From the NCBI RefSeq assembly GCF_959029255.1, contig NZ_CAUFUE010000013.1:1-64000 (forward strand): DNA of 64,000 nucleotides, read 5' to 3'. Position numbers and translations under genes: made by a program. A model generated the notes under the pieces. That model searched no databases. It was given only the letters and a program-made list of their open reading frames with translations, and had not been told where the DNA came from. Shown here piece by piece: positions 8,597-16,746 of this stretch. How positions within the stretch are numbered: position 1 is the stretch's first letter; each line of letters starts with the position of its first letter. This DNA is from an uncultured Bacteroides sp. (lineage in GTDB: Bacteria; Bacteroidota; Bacteroidia; Bacteroidales; Bacteroidaceae).

Positions 8597-9223
8597 ATGG
8601 TGGAAGCAGTAGTTTTAGCAAACGGGGAATATCCGACAAGTCCCCTGCCTTTGAGCATTCTAAAAGAAGCGCCTTACGTAGTTTGTTGTGACGGTGGGGC
8701 TGATGAATACATCCGGCAAGGACATGTGCCCGATGTGATTATCGGTGACGGGGATTCCCTCAGCGAGGAGAACCGTGCGAAATACGGGGCTATCCTTCAT
8801 CGCATCAGCGACCAGGAAACTAACGACCAAACCAAAGCCGTTGACTTTCTCCTTTCACAGGGTAAACGCCGGATTGCCATCGTCGGGGCTACCGGAAAGC
8901 GGGAAGACCACACTCTAGGAAATATCAGTTTGCTCATGGATTATATGCGTGCAGGCGCCCATGTACGTATGTTCACGGACTATGGGGTCTTTATTCCTTG
9001 CCGAGACACACAGACTTTCCCTTGTTCTCCCGGCCAGCAGATATCCATCATCAACTTCACTGCCCACGGATTGCACGGTGAAGGGTTAGTCTATCCGCTC
9101 AGCGACTTCACCAATTGGTGGCAAGGCACGCTCAACGAATGCACGGGAAAGAAATTCACGGTTGAAGCAGAGGGGGAGTATCTGATATTTATCAACCGGA
9201 ATGAAACTAATGATTACAAATAA
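8597..9223 (+). CDS. tnr3: Thiamine pyrophosphokinase
   Basis: A 208-residue cytoplasmic enzyme that transfers pyrophosphate from ATP to thiamine to give TPP, trapping what the two upstream transporters bring in. Family motifs are visible: VVCCDGGADEYIRQG, PDVIIGDGDSL, DQETNDQTKAVDFLL and GATGKREDHTLGNISLL. The C-terminal beta domain carries the thiamine-binding segment (SDFTNWWQGTLNE). Third gene of the riboswitch operon, 43 bp after pnuT. The symbol tnr3 is that used for the Bacteroides gene; thiN is the Firmicutes name. Confidence 0.93.
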   Translation: MVEAVVLANGEYPTSPLPLSILKEAPYVVCCDGGADEYIRQGHVPDVIIGDGDSLSEENRAKYGAILHRISDQETNDQTKAVDFLLSQGKRRIAIVGATGKREDHTLGNISLLMDYMRAGAHVRMFTDYGVFIPCRDTQTFPCSPGQQISIINFTAHGLHGEGLVYPLSDFTNWWQGTLNECTGKKFTVEAEGEYLIFINRNETNDYK

Positions 9224-9274
9224 ATACACAGCAAAAGGGACAAGTTGAACTTGCTAAACTTAAATAAATTGAGT

Positions 9275-10183
9275 TCAGGCTTTCTTCTCCGCTACCTCTA
9301 CAAAGTATACACTGATACAAATCATGGCAATCGCAATGGCTTGTGTCCAGCTAAAGCGGTCTTGCCCCAAAGAAAGAGAAGTAACGGTAGTGACTACCAA
9401 AATCAGATAACTGTAAATGGCAACTACGGTCGTTTTCAGATATTTCAGTCCGATGGGCACTAGGAAATAGCTTATGTAAGTAGGGAAAATAAGAACGAAC
9501 GCCAATACAGCCCACGCCATCCAGTGCCACTCTCCATGCCAGGCATCTGTAAACATAGGAGCATCCCAGCCTACAATGGATGAAACTATCAAGCTCGTCA
9601 CCGCCGCACCACCGAAGATGTATTTCATCATCGTCACCACTCCCACTTCCTCCAGCAGCTTCTTACTCAAAATCAGGTAGACGGCAAATACCAGCGAACT
9701 AATCATACAAAGTATATTTCCCGTAAAGGCATCGTGAGCCAAGTCGTCACTGCCTTGCGTAAGGATGCACAACAATGCCCCTCCAAAGCCCAAAGCAATA
9801 CCGATAATCTTCATTAACGTCGCTTTTTCGTGAAGGAAAAACACGGAAATAAGAAACACCCAAATGGGTTGCATGGAATTAAAGATAGCGCTGGAAACCG
9901 GAGTGGTCTTACTGATGCCCAACAGGTAACAAAACATGAAACCATACAATCCGAAAGCTCCCAGACAGAACAAACCAATCTGCTGCCGCCTGGTGGCAGG
10001 TGCTTCTTTTACAAACCAGCCTGTTATCCAGAACATCACCGCCGCAAATGTACACCGTATGGTGACACCCGTCAACGCACCCAGCCACAAGGGGAGCAGA
10101 AATTTCAACGCATTCATATTCAATCCCGCCATGACGCGCGACGCAATCATACTGAGATTGGCTTCCAGTTTCTTATCTTTCAT
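9275..10183 (-). CDS. EamA/DMT family permease
   Basis: A 302-residue inner-membrane transporter with ten predicted helices in two EamA repeats (about residues 15-145 and 160-295). The first repeat ends with KIIGIALGFGGALLCI, the usual GGALL ending; the second holds YISYFLVPIGLKYLKTTVVAIYSYL. Full length for the family, unlike the truncated relative at the window start. It converges on the thiamine operon with 51 bp between stops; there is no evidence that it moves thiamine. Confidence 0.88.
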   Translation of the reverse strand: MKDKKLEANLSMIASRVMAGLNMNALKFLLPLWLGALTGVTIRCTFAAVMFWITGWFVKEAPATRRQQIGLFCLGAFGLYGFMFCYLLGISKTTPVSSAIFNSMQPIWVFLISVFFLHEKATLMKIIGIALGFGGALLCILTQGSDDLAHDAFTGNILCMISSLVFAVYLILSKKLLEEVGVVTMMKYIFGGAAVTSLIVSSIVGWDAPMFTDAWHGEWHWMAWAVLAFVLIFPTYISYFLVPIGLKYLKTTVVAIYSYLILVVTTVTSLSLGQDRFSWTQAIAIAMICISVYFVEVAEKKA

Positions 10184-10249
10184 GAGATTATCTTTATGAA
10201 TTTAAGGCATTGAGAACAACCGGCGAAAGAAAAATGTTCGGCAATCAAG

Positions 10250-10281
10250 TTTGAGGATGGTACAAACAATTTATAACTTTC
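10250..10281 (+). promoter_or_regulatory. Promoter for the toxin-antitoxin pair
   Basis: TTTG at 10250-10253, a 20-bp spacer, then TAACTTTC at 10274-10281 (one mismatch to TAnnTTTG). Spacing fits the Bacteroidales sigma-ABfr promoter, 34 bp before the antitoxin ATG. Confidence 0.5.
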
Positions 10282-10314
10282 TTATGTTTTAAGGGAAAGA
10301 TAGGAGATTATAAT

Positions 10315-10503
10315 ATGACAGAAGAAGAAAAACAAGAAGAAGACAATAAGACAGAATCAGCACCCGAACAAACCAAGCAAGTCCTTGCTTTCTTTATCCG
10401 GCTACGCCTGGACATAAAAACAGCCTGCCGACAGATTGAAAACGGACTGGGACAAGAGGATATAACCATCAATGAGGAGGTAGAAGCATGGCTAAACAAG
10501 TAA
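10315..10503 (+). CDS. Putative antitoxin of a RelE/ParE-type pair
   Basis: A 62-residue protein with a very acidic, charged N-terminus (MTEEEKQEEDNKTE) and a helical C-terminus (LGQEDITINEEVEAWLNK). It has no recognisable DNA-binding motif. Its identity rests on context: small, acidic, immediately upstream of and overlapping the toxin gene by 16 bp, the usual order for type II systems. Antitoxins usually bind their own promoter; no operator is obvious. Confidence 0.6.
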   Translation: MTEEEKQEEDNKTESAPEQTKQVLAFFIRLRLDIKTACRQIENGLGQEDITINEEVEAWLNK

Positions 10504-10832
10504 TCTGGTCTACCCTTGCCAAAGAGGAATTAAAAAACATACTGTTGTCCACCCTCGAAAAACAAGGAGACAAACGGAGTTGCAAGACGATATACGACCA
10601 GTTTCAGAATGCTCTTCACCGCGTCACCCTGAACCCGTTCATCGGAAAAGCCACCGAAATGGAAAATATACGTTACGTCATCCCGCATCCCGACTATACC
10701 ATTTTCTATCGGCACAGCCTGGTGAGGATAGAAGTTCTCGTCATTTGGAACAATCATCGCAAGGGGGGAAGAATGAAGACGGTAACCGCAAAGGGCAGCG
10801 AATTGCAACACACTGACAAACAGCGGCTTTGA
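10488..10832 (+). CDS. RelE/ParE-family toxin
   Basis: A 114-residue basic protein. WSTLAKEELKNILLSTLEK at the N-terminus and NPFIGKATEMENIRYVIPHP followed by YTIFYRHSLVRIEVLVIWNN are the core strands and helices of the RelE/ParE fold, with VLVIWNNHRK near the end of the domain. The tail after residue 96 (RMKTVTAKGSELQ...) is longer than usual. Whether it acts as an mRNA endonuclease (RelE) or a gyrase poison (ParE) cannot be decided. Followed by a 22-bp palindrome array and a terminator. Confidence 0.85.
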   Translation: MAKQVIWSTLAKEELKNILLSTLEKQGDKRSCKTIYDQFQNALHRVTLNPFIGKATEMENIRYVIPHPDYTIFYRHSLVRIEVLVIWNNHRKGGRMKTVTAKGSELQHTDKQRL

Positions 10833-10855
10833 GGTTTACACGACTTTACCAATTG

Positions 10856-10943
10856 TAAAGCGTCGCTTTACTCGCAGTAAAGTGCCACTTTACCGGTGAT
10901 AAAGCATCACTTTACTACCGGTAAAGCAACACTTTATTAGCAG
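10856..10943. repeat. Tandem array of four 22-bp units, each a small palindrome
   Basis: Four consecutive units of exactly 22 bp start at 10856, 10878, 10900 and 10922. Each is TAAAGNNNNNCTTTA plus 7 bp. Units 1 and 2 are perfect 7-1-7 palindromes (TAAAGCG-T-CGCTTTA and TAAAGTG-C-CACTTTA); units 3 and 4 are looser. A partial arm (ACTTTACC) precedes and TAAAAAAG follows. Located 23 bp after the toxin stop and before the terminator. Confidence 0.85.
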
Positions 10944-10986
10944 TAAAAAAGAATAAAGTCACAGTGCATTGATTATAAGCGCTTTG

Positions 10987-11012
10987 AAGAGGGATTTAAA
11001 GCCCTCTTTTTT
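10987..11012 (+). terminator. Rho-independent terminator after the toxin-antitoxin operon
   Basis: AAGAGGG (10987-10993), an 8-nt loop, CCCTCTT (11002-11008) and a T-run to 11012. It overlaps the last bases of thrC on the other strand and points as expected for plus-strand transcripts. Confidence 0.75.
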
Positions 11013-12312
11013 ATAAGTTCAGCAGATATTGCTTGAAGTCCGCGAAGTCTTTCGACATCGGCATGCTTTTCTTCTCTCCACGCATAAAGGCTTGAAGTTT
11101 CTCCGGTATCTGCACGGATTCACCGATAATACGCTCTACCGTATCCTTGAATTTTGCCGGATGGGCGGTTTCAAGGAACACACCTGTTTCACCGGGTTGC
11201 AAACCTTCTGCCAAGGCACGGAAGCCGCAAGCACCGTGCGGGTCGAGGAGATAACGGTCTTCCTTCCATACGCTTCTCATGGTCTCGGCAATCTGCTCGT
11301 CGGTATAAGTGGCTCCACTTATTTCGGCAGAGATAGCGGCATGGCTACCGCCGTAAAGGTCGAGCACGCGGGCAAAGTTGCTGGGATCACCCACGTCCAT
11401 GGCATTGGCGATGGTGGCTACGCTTGGACGCGGTGTATAAACGCCCGTCTTCAGGTATTGGAAGAAGATGTCATTACGATTGTTGGATGCGATAAAACGT
11501 TTCACGGGAAGCCCCATACGTTTGCCGAATAGTCCGGCGGTGATGTTACCGAAGTTACCGCTGGGCACGCAGATAACGGCATTATCAGCCTTACCGATAC
11601 GCCTCAGTTGAGCGTAGGCATAGAAATAATAGAATGCCTGGGGCAGGAAACGCGCCACGTTGATGGAATTGGCGCTGGTGAGTTGCAGGTGCTCGTTGAG
11701 TTCCCGGTCCATAAAAGCGGATTTAACCAAAGCCTGGCAATCGTCGAACGTACCATCCACCTCGATAGCCGTTATATTCTGTCCCAAGGTAGCAAACTGC
11801 TTTTCCTGGATTTCACTGACTTTCCCTTTCGGATAGAGCACGTACACATGAATACCTTCCACACCAAGAAAACCATTGGCAACGGCACTACCCGTGTCTC
11901 CGGAAGTAGCTACGAGAACATTGACCTGCTTCTTCCCCTCTTTTTGGATAAAGTAACCCAGCAAACGCGCCATGAAGCGACCGCCTACATCCTTAAAGGC
12001 AAGCGTCGGTCCATGAAACAGTTCGAGCGAATAAATATTCTCCGTAACCCCGACCAAAGGAACGTCGAAACTGAGCGTATCATAGACAATCTGCTTCAAG
12101 GTATCGGCAGGGACATCTTCACCAAAGAAGGCATCGGCTACCCGATAAGCTATCTCCTGAAAACTCAACGTATCGATAGTGTCATAGAACTCTTTCGGTA
12201 AGGGTTTGATTGTAAAAGGCATGAAAAGCCCTTTGTCTGCGGCAAGTCCTTTTACTACCGCTTCTTCAAGCGTAGCTTCGGAGGCTTGTTTATTGGTACT
12301 ATAATATTGCAT
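11011..12312 (-). CDS. thrC: Threonine synthase
   Basis: A 433-residue PLP enzyme converting O-phosphohomoserine to threonine, the last step of the pathway. N-terminal MQYYSTNKQASEATLEEAV and KGLAADKGLFMP are typical of the thrC type found in E. coli and Bacteroides. The PLP lysine lies in HGPTLAFKDVGGRFM (about K107); the phosphate-binding loop is ATSGDTGSAVANGF. Last gene of the thr operon; the 67-bp gap from the preceding gene holds AT-rich repeats of ATTAAAAATTAAAG. Confidence 0.96.
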   Translation of the reverse strand: MQYYSTNKQASEATLEEAVVKGLAADKGLFMPFTIKPLPKEFYDTIDTLSFQEIAYRVADAFFGEDVPADTLKQIVYDTLSFDVPLVGVTENIYSLELFHGPTLAFKDVGGRFMARLLGYFIQKEGKKQVNVLVATSGDTGSAVANGFLGVEGIHVYVLYPKGKVSEIQEKQFATLGQNITAIEVDGTFDDCQALVKSAFMDRELNEHLQLTSANSINVARFLPQAFYYFYAYAQLRRIGKADNAVICVPSGNFGNITAGLFGKRMGLPVKRFIASNNRNDIFFQYLKTGVYTPRPSVATIANAMDVGDPSNFARVLDLYGGSHAAISAEISGATYTDEQIAETMRSVWKEDRYLLDPHGACGFRALAEGLQPGETGVFLETAHPAKFKDTVERIIGESVQIPEKLQAFMRGEKKSMPMSKDFADFKQYLLNL

Positions 12313-12379
12313 ATTAAATTAAAAATTAAAGAATTAAAAATTAAAAGGTGCGCTATCACTCCGAATGGCTATCAGCACA

Positions 12380-13747
12380 TTATTCCCTCATAAATTCATT
12401 AATAAACTCATCTTCTTTCATCAGGCCGTAGCTACCGTTGCAGGCAGCCACTTCATCGAATGTCTGCACTTCGTCCGGCTCGATGCCCGGATACCAGATG
12501 AAGAAAGGAACAGGTTCATTGGTATGGGTACGAAGCTCGCACGGCGTAGGATGGTCGGGCAATACAGCAATGGCAACCGGTTCGTCCCAGTTCTTCACCG
12601 CTTCGTAAACAGGACCTACGGCACGACTGTCCAGATTCTCAATTGTCAATGTCTTCAAAGAAATGTCCCCTTCATGCCCCGCCTCATCACTGGCTTCGAT
12701 ATGCAAATAAACAAAGTCATCCGTTTTCAACGCATCCAGGGCGGCGGCTACCTTATTCTCGTAATTCGTATCATAAAGTCCCGTTGCCCCTTCAACAGTC
12801 AGGCGTCGAAGTCCGGCGTAATAACCGATGCCGTTAATCAAATCAACGGCCGAAATCACAGCGCCACGCTTCACTTGGGGGAACTTCTCGGAAAGATGTT
12901 CCATCTGGGGACGATACCCCGGGCTCCACGGCCAAATGCTGTTTGCCGGGTCTTTGCCTTCCGCCATACGCTTTTGATTGATAGGATGGTTTTGCAGCAG
13001 TCTCTGAGAACGCATAATCAGGTCGTTTATCAGGTCGGCAGTCTGCTGCGGGGTCAAGGGAGGGAGAGTTAACAAGGTTTCAGTTGACGAGTTGACAAGG
13101 AGCTGCGCTGCATCAGTCCCGCTATCCTCCTTGTTCCCTCGTTCACTTGTCACCTTGTCAACTAATCCGCTATCTCCCTTGTCCCCTTGTTCACTTGTCA
13201 CCTTGTCAACTGAAGCAAGAGGTTTCACCAGCAGAGGACGGAAAGGTTTCAAAGGAACATCGTGCGGCGGGGTACAGTCAATGCGTTTGTCTCCTCCTTT
13301 AATTACCAGCAGATGGCGGTACTGAACGCCTGTATAAAAGCGTACCCGTTCGTCACCCAGTTGTTCCTGCAAATACTTCACCAGCACATCGGCTTCTTCG
13401 GTCGTGATGTGTCCGGCTGAATGATTCTTTATATTATCACCTTCGATACAGATGATATTGCAGCGCATCGCCATTTCACCGGGTTTCAAGTCTACCCCGA
13501 TACTTGCAGCTTCCAAAGGCCCGCGACCTTCGTACACTTTCGGAAGGTTATATCCCAAAACGGACATATTCGCCACTTCGCTGCCCGGATGGAAACCGTC
13601 GGCAACGGTCTTCAGTCGTCCCACACGTCCCATTCGCGCCAGCTTATCCATATAAGGGGTCTTGGCGCTTTGCAACAATGTCTTGCCGCCTAATGACTTC
13701 ACAGGCCAGTCGGCCATTCCGTCACCTAATATGATAATATGCTTCAT
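12380..13747 (-). CDS. ApgM-like phosphoglycerate mutase family protein, proposed homoserine kinase
   Basis: A 455-residue member of the alkaline-phosphatase-superfamily, cofactor-independent phosphoglycerate mutase group. Metal and catalytic sites are visible: LGDGMADWPV, GSEVANMSVLGYNL (nucleophile Ser), EASDEAGHEGD and LPDHPTPCELRTHT. Lying between thrA and thrC, where no ordinary thrB exists, it fits the family proposed to act as homoserine kinase in Bacteroidetes. Odd: about 50 extra residues near positions 180-230 contain two copies of a 16-residue repeat (VDKVTSEQGDKGDSGL / VDKVTSERGNKEDSGT), encoded by an inserted repeat element. Confidence 0.85.
   Translation of the reverse strand: MKHIIILGDGMADWPVKSLGGKTLLQSAKTPYMDKLARMGRVGRLKTVADGFHPGSEVANMSVLGYNLPKVYEGRGPLEAASIGVDLKPGEMAMRCNIICIEGDNIKNHSAGHITTEEADVLVKYLQEQLGDERVRFYTGVQYRHLLVIKGGDKRIDCTPPHDVPLKPFRPLLVKPLASVDKVTSEQGDKGDSGLVDKVTSERGNKEDSGTDAAQLLVNSSTETLLTLPPLTPQQTADLINDLIMRSQRLLQNHPINQKRMAEGKDPANSIWPWSPGYRPQMEHLSEKFPQVKRGAVISAVDLINGIGYYAGLRRLTVEGATGLYDTNYENKVAAALDALKTDDFVYLHIEASDEAGHEGDISLKTLTIENLDSRAVGPVYEAVKNWDEPVAIAVLPDHPTPCELRTHTNEPVPFFIWYPGIEPDEVQTFDEVAACNGSYGLMKEDEFINEFMRE
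13081..13212. repeat. Repeat element inserted in frame in the ApgM-like gene
   Basis: A 48-bp unit (16 codons) occurs twice in tandem (13119 and 13167 onward). The stretch is bounded by inverted words CAGTTGAC...TTGACAAGG (13081-13100) and CCTTGTCAACTG (13201-13212). Its content (CTTGTCACCTTGTCAACT) resembles dispersed intergenic repeats rather than coding sequence, yet it keeps the frame open. Confidence 0.7.
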
Positions 13748-13795
13748 CTTTCTATTTACAATTTGACGATTTACGATTTGACGATTAAAGAATGA

Positions 13796-16228
13796 TTAAA
13801 CATTCGCAATACTCATAATATCCGCAAATACTCCCGCAGCCGTCACACCTGCACCGGCTCCGTAGCCTTGTATCATCATCGGATATTCCTTATAACGTTC
13901 CGTGGTCAGCAAGATGATATTGTTGCTGCCTTCCAATCCGTAGAACGGGTGGTTGGTGCCTACTTCCTGCAAACCTACGGATGCTTTGCCGTTTTCCAGC
14001 TTGGCTACGAAACGCCAATGTTTGTTTTCGGCTTCCAAGACCTTGCGGCGCGCTTCAAAGTCGGCATCAAGGCTCGGGACTTTCTTCCAGAAGTCCTCCA
14101 GCGAACCTTCAAAGAAGTCATCGGGTACAAAGAGGTTCTTTTCAACATCGCTTTGTTCCAAGTGGTAACCGGCTTCACGTGCCAGAATTACCAGTTTGCG
14201 GATAACGTCCTTACCACTCAGGTCGATACGCGGATCGGGTTCGGAATAACGCTCTTCCTGTGCCATCTTGATGGTCTTGCTGAAAGGAATATCCGCGCTA
14301 ATCTTGTTGAAAATGTAATTCAATGTACCGCTCAGCACGGCTTCAATCTTTAATATCTTGTCACCGCTATGGATGAGGTCGTTAATCGTATTGATAATGG
14401 GCAACCCCGCACCAACGTTGGTTTCAAACAAATACTTCACACCACGCTGACGGGCTATCTGCTTCAACTCACGGTAATTCTCGTATTCCGAAGAAGCGGC
14501 AATCTTATTGGCAGCCACCACGGAAACGTTGTGTTGCAACAAATCTTTATAGAGGGATGCCACGCCTGCACTGGCGGTACAGTCAACAAACACGGAGTTG
14601 AAGATGTTCATGCCGATAATCTCGTTGCGCAACGTTTCGAGCGAACTGTCTTTGCCTTTCTCCCGTAATTCTTCGCGGAAACGTCCCAGGTCGAAACCTT
14701 CGCGGCTGAACATCGCCTTGTTTGCATCGGCAATACCCACTACATTCAGTTGCAAGCCATTCTCTTGCATCAGCTTCTGACGTTGGCTGTGGATTTGCTC
14801 TATCAGGCTGCCACCTACCGTACCTACACCGCAAATAAAGAGGTTCAGTACCTGATACTCCGACAGGAAGAAAGAGTCGTGGATGACGTTCAGTGACTTA
14901 CGCAATGACTTGTTGTCAACAACAAAAGAAATATTCGTCTCCGAAGCGCCCTGCGCGCAAGCTATCACATTGATACCGTTACGTCCCAACGTACCAAACA
15001 ATTTACCGGCTATACCCGGCGTATGCTTCATGTTTTCTCCTACAATAGCCACTGTAGCCAGGTTCTTTTCCGCCAAGATGGGCGAAATCTCTCCCATTTC
15101 AATCTCTTTGGCAAATTCTCCGGTCAGCACTTCGCAGGCAAGGTCGGCATCGGCATTGCGCACACCGATAGAGGTTGAGTTCTCTGATGAAGCCTGTGAA
15201 ACGAGGAACACGCTGATGCCGTTCTTTGCCAACGCCTTAAAGATGCGGTAGTTTACACCGATTACGCCTACCATACCTAAACCTTGCACGGTAATCAGGC
15301 TCGTGTCGTTGATGGAAGAAATACCTTTGATGGCTTTGCACTGCGGATTGGAAACTTCTTGTTTGATAATTGTGCCCACACCTTCGGGATTGAAGGTATT
15401 CTTCACAAGGATAGGTATATTCTTGTGGCAAACCGGATAAATCGTCGGCGGATATATCACCTTCGCACCGAAGTTACAAAGTTCCGTAGCTTCCACATAG
15501 CTGAGTTCGCTGATGGTATAGGCAGTGGAAATCACGCGCGGGTCGGCCGTCATAAAACCGTCTACATCCGTCCAGATTTCAAGGCTGTCGGCATCCAGCG
15601 CCGTAGCAATGATGGCGGCTGTATAATCGGAACCGCCACGACCAAGATTGGTTACGTCTCCGGTAATCTTGTCGGTAGAGATAAACCCCGGGACGAGTAC
15701 ACGCCGGGGAGCGCTTTTGAATGCTTCGCGTACCAGCGAATTGGTTAGTTCCGTATCGAGCACATGCTTGGAATGTTTCTTTTCCGTCTTGATGAACTTA
15801 CGAGAATCAAACCATTCCGCTCCCGTCAGTTGCGCGGCGATGATGGAAGAAAGACGTTCGCCATAGCTGACAATCGTATCGGAAGTCTTTTGCGAAAGGT
15901 CTTTGATTAAATAAATGCCCTGGAAAATATCTTTCAGTTCATTGAGCAGTTCACCTACCTGGCGCTGCAAGGCAACTTGCGCTTCACCGGCCGGGATTAC
16001 TTCCTTAATCATTTCCACATGACGATACACTATCTCGCGAAATTCGTTTTCGTAGGAAGCGTCGCCAACGGAGGCCATCTTTGAAGTGTTTATCAGTTTG
16101 TCCGTAATGCCACCCAATGCAGAGACTACCACAATCACCGGTTCATTCACTGCTTCTACTATTCTCTTGACGCTTAAAATACTGCTTGCGGTTCCTACGG
16201 ATGAACCGCCGAATTTTAATACTTTCAT
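13796..16228 (-). CDS. thrA: Bifunctional aspartate kinase / homoserine dehydrogenase
   Basis: An 810-residue fusion catalysing the first and third steps from aspartate to threonine, methionine and lysine. The kinase occupies residues 1 to about 300, starting MKVLKFGGSSVGTASSI, with LGRGGSDYTAAI and the WTDVDGFMTADPR segment. Two ACT regulatory domains lie at about 310-450 (ISLITVQGLGMVGVIGVN), implying feedback control by threonine. The dehydrogenase follows from about 465 (NLFICGVGTVGGSLIEQI, later FETNVGAGLPIINTI). First gene of thrA-(kinase)-thrC, with a 48-bp gap carrying one arm of the TTTACGAT repeat. Confidence 0.97.
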   Translation of the reverse strand: MKVLKFGGSSVGTASSILSVKRIVEAVNEPVIVVVSALGGITDKLINTSKMASVGDASYENEFREIVYRHVEMIKEVIPAGEAQVALQRQVGELLNELKDIFQGIYLIKDLSQKTSDTIVSYGERLSSIIAAQLTGAEWFDSRKFIKTEKKHSKHVLDTELTNSLVREAFKSAPRRVLVPGFISTDKITGDVTNLGRGGSDYTAAIIATALDADSLEIWTDVDGFMTADPRVISTAYTISELSYVEATELCNFGAKVIYPPTIYPVCHKNIPILVKNTFNPEGVGTIIKQEVSNPQCKAIKGISSINDTSLITVQGLGMVGVIGVNYRIFKALAKNGISVFLVSQASSENSTSIGVRNADADLACEVLTGEFAKEIEMGEISPILAEKNLATVAIVGENMKHTPGIAGKLFGTLGRNGINVIACAQGASETNISFVVDNKSLRKSLNVIHDSFFLSEYQVLNLFICGVGTVGGSLIEQIHSQRQKLMQENGLQLNVVGIADANKAMFSREGFDLGRFREELREKGKDSSLETLRNEIIGMNIFNSVFVDCTASAGVASLYKDLLQHNVSVVAANKIAASSEYENYRELKQIARQRGVKYLFETNVGAGLPIINTINDLIHSGDKILKIEAVLSGTLNYIFNKISADIPFSKTIKMAQEERYSEPDPRIDLSGKDVIRKLVILAREAGYHLEQSDVEKNLFVPDDFFEGSLEDFWKKVPSLDADFEARRKVLEAENKHWRFVAKLENGKASVGLQEVGTNHPFYGLEGSNNIILLTTERYKEYPMMIQGYGAGAGVTAAGVFADIMSIANV

Positions 16229-16264
16229 TATGTTGCTGTTTTCTGATTATTATTAAGAATGTTT

Positions 16265-16373
16265 TTTCACCACAGAGGATACGGAACCTCGCGAAGTTTT
16301 TTTTCTTACCACTGGGATTATACGAAGTTGCACAATCAAACTCTACGGAACTCGGTGTCCTCTGTGATGAAAA
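16265..16373. repeat. Inverted-repeat element in the thrA leader (CACCACAGAGG family)
   Basis: Left arm TTCACCACAGAGGATACGGA and right arm ending GGTGTCCTCTGTGATGAAAA are inverted copies. It lies between the possible leader peptide and thrA, so the thr transcript would carry this hairpin. Same family as 5493-5609 and 36460-36683. Confidence 0.65.
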
Positions 16374-16427
16374 CTAAATAAAATGACTGAAAAATGGTGT
16401 AACACGTAGAAACACAAATACTATCCC

Positions 16428-16487
16428 TTAACCCCTAAGGGTCATGGTGCACATGGATGTGACTGTATGTTGATAGTACTTGTTCAT
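16428..16487 (-). CDS. Possible threonine-rich leader peptide of the thr operon
   Basis: A 19-codon ORF reads MNKYYQHTVTSMCTMTLRG and stops; four of its residues are threonine (two Thr-x-Thr pairs) and three are methionine, both products of this pathway. It starts about 28 nt after the transcription start expected from the -7 box at 16522-16529 and lies 199 bp upstream of thrA. Its last codons overlap a small hairpin (CCCTTA/TAAGGG, 16425-16441). This is the layout of an attenuator like E. coli thrL, but no clear terminator/antiterminator pair could be drawn by eye. Confidence 0.35.
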   Translation of the reverse strand: MNKYYQHTVTSMCTMTLRG

Positions 16488-16521
16488 AGTCTCTTGTTTC
16501 TATCTTTTCTGATAAGTATTG

Positions 16522-16529
16522 CAAAAGTA
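16522..16529 (-). promoter_or_regulatory. -7 promoter box for the thr operon
   Basis: Minus strand TACTTTTG, perfect TAnnTTTG, about 300 bp upstream of thrA and just upstream of the possible leader peptide. The -33 element is not clear. Confidence 0.5.
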
Positions 16530-16711
16530 ACAATAATAATATTCAATCTATCACTTTTTGCGACTTTTTTGCGATAAAAACACAGGAAGCACTTAAAAAG
16601 GCAAGAAATCTGCACATACAACCGCTTACATTTTCGCATATCGGACACCATGCCCACACTAAGCGCTTGGTTATTTTCTATCATTTTGCTATCATTTTCA
16701 AGATATATCAT

Positions 16712-16719
16712 TATCTTTG
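16712..16719 (+). promoter_or_regulatory. -7 promoter box for asparaginase; decides the start codon
   Basis: TATCTTTG (TAnnTTTG), with TTTTG ending at 16688 as a -33 candidate at slightly long spacing. An ATG at 16717 overlaps this box and so cannot be transcribed from it; the next ATG, 16747, is the likely start. Confidence 0.6.
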
Positions 16720-16746
16720 CATACAAACCTCGTAAGAATAGTGCGT

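Noticed and set aside
10856..10943. CRISPR array
   Set aside because: Repeats are 22 bp end to end without unique spacers, and no cas genes are present; called a tandem palindrome array instead.
13092..13325. Ser/Leu-rich plus-strand frame across the 48-bp repeats
   Set aside because: It is produced by the tandem repeat read on the non-coding strand; the minus-strand gene is conserved on both sides.
16717..16746. Earlier asparaginase start at 16717
   Set aside because: The ATG overlaps the -7 promoter box, so it would not be in the transcript; the start at 16747 also fits the family's N-terminus.
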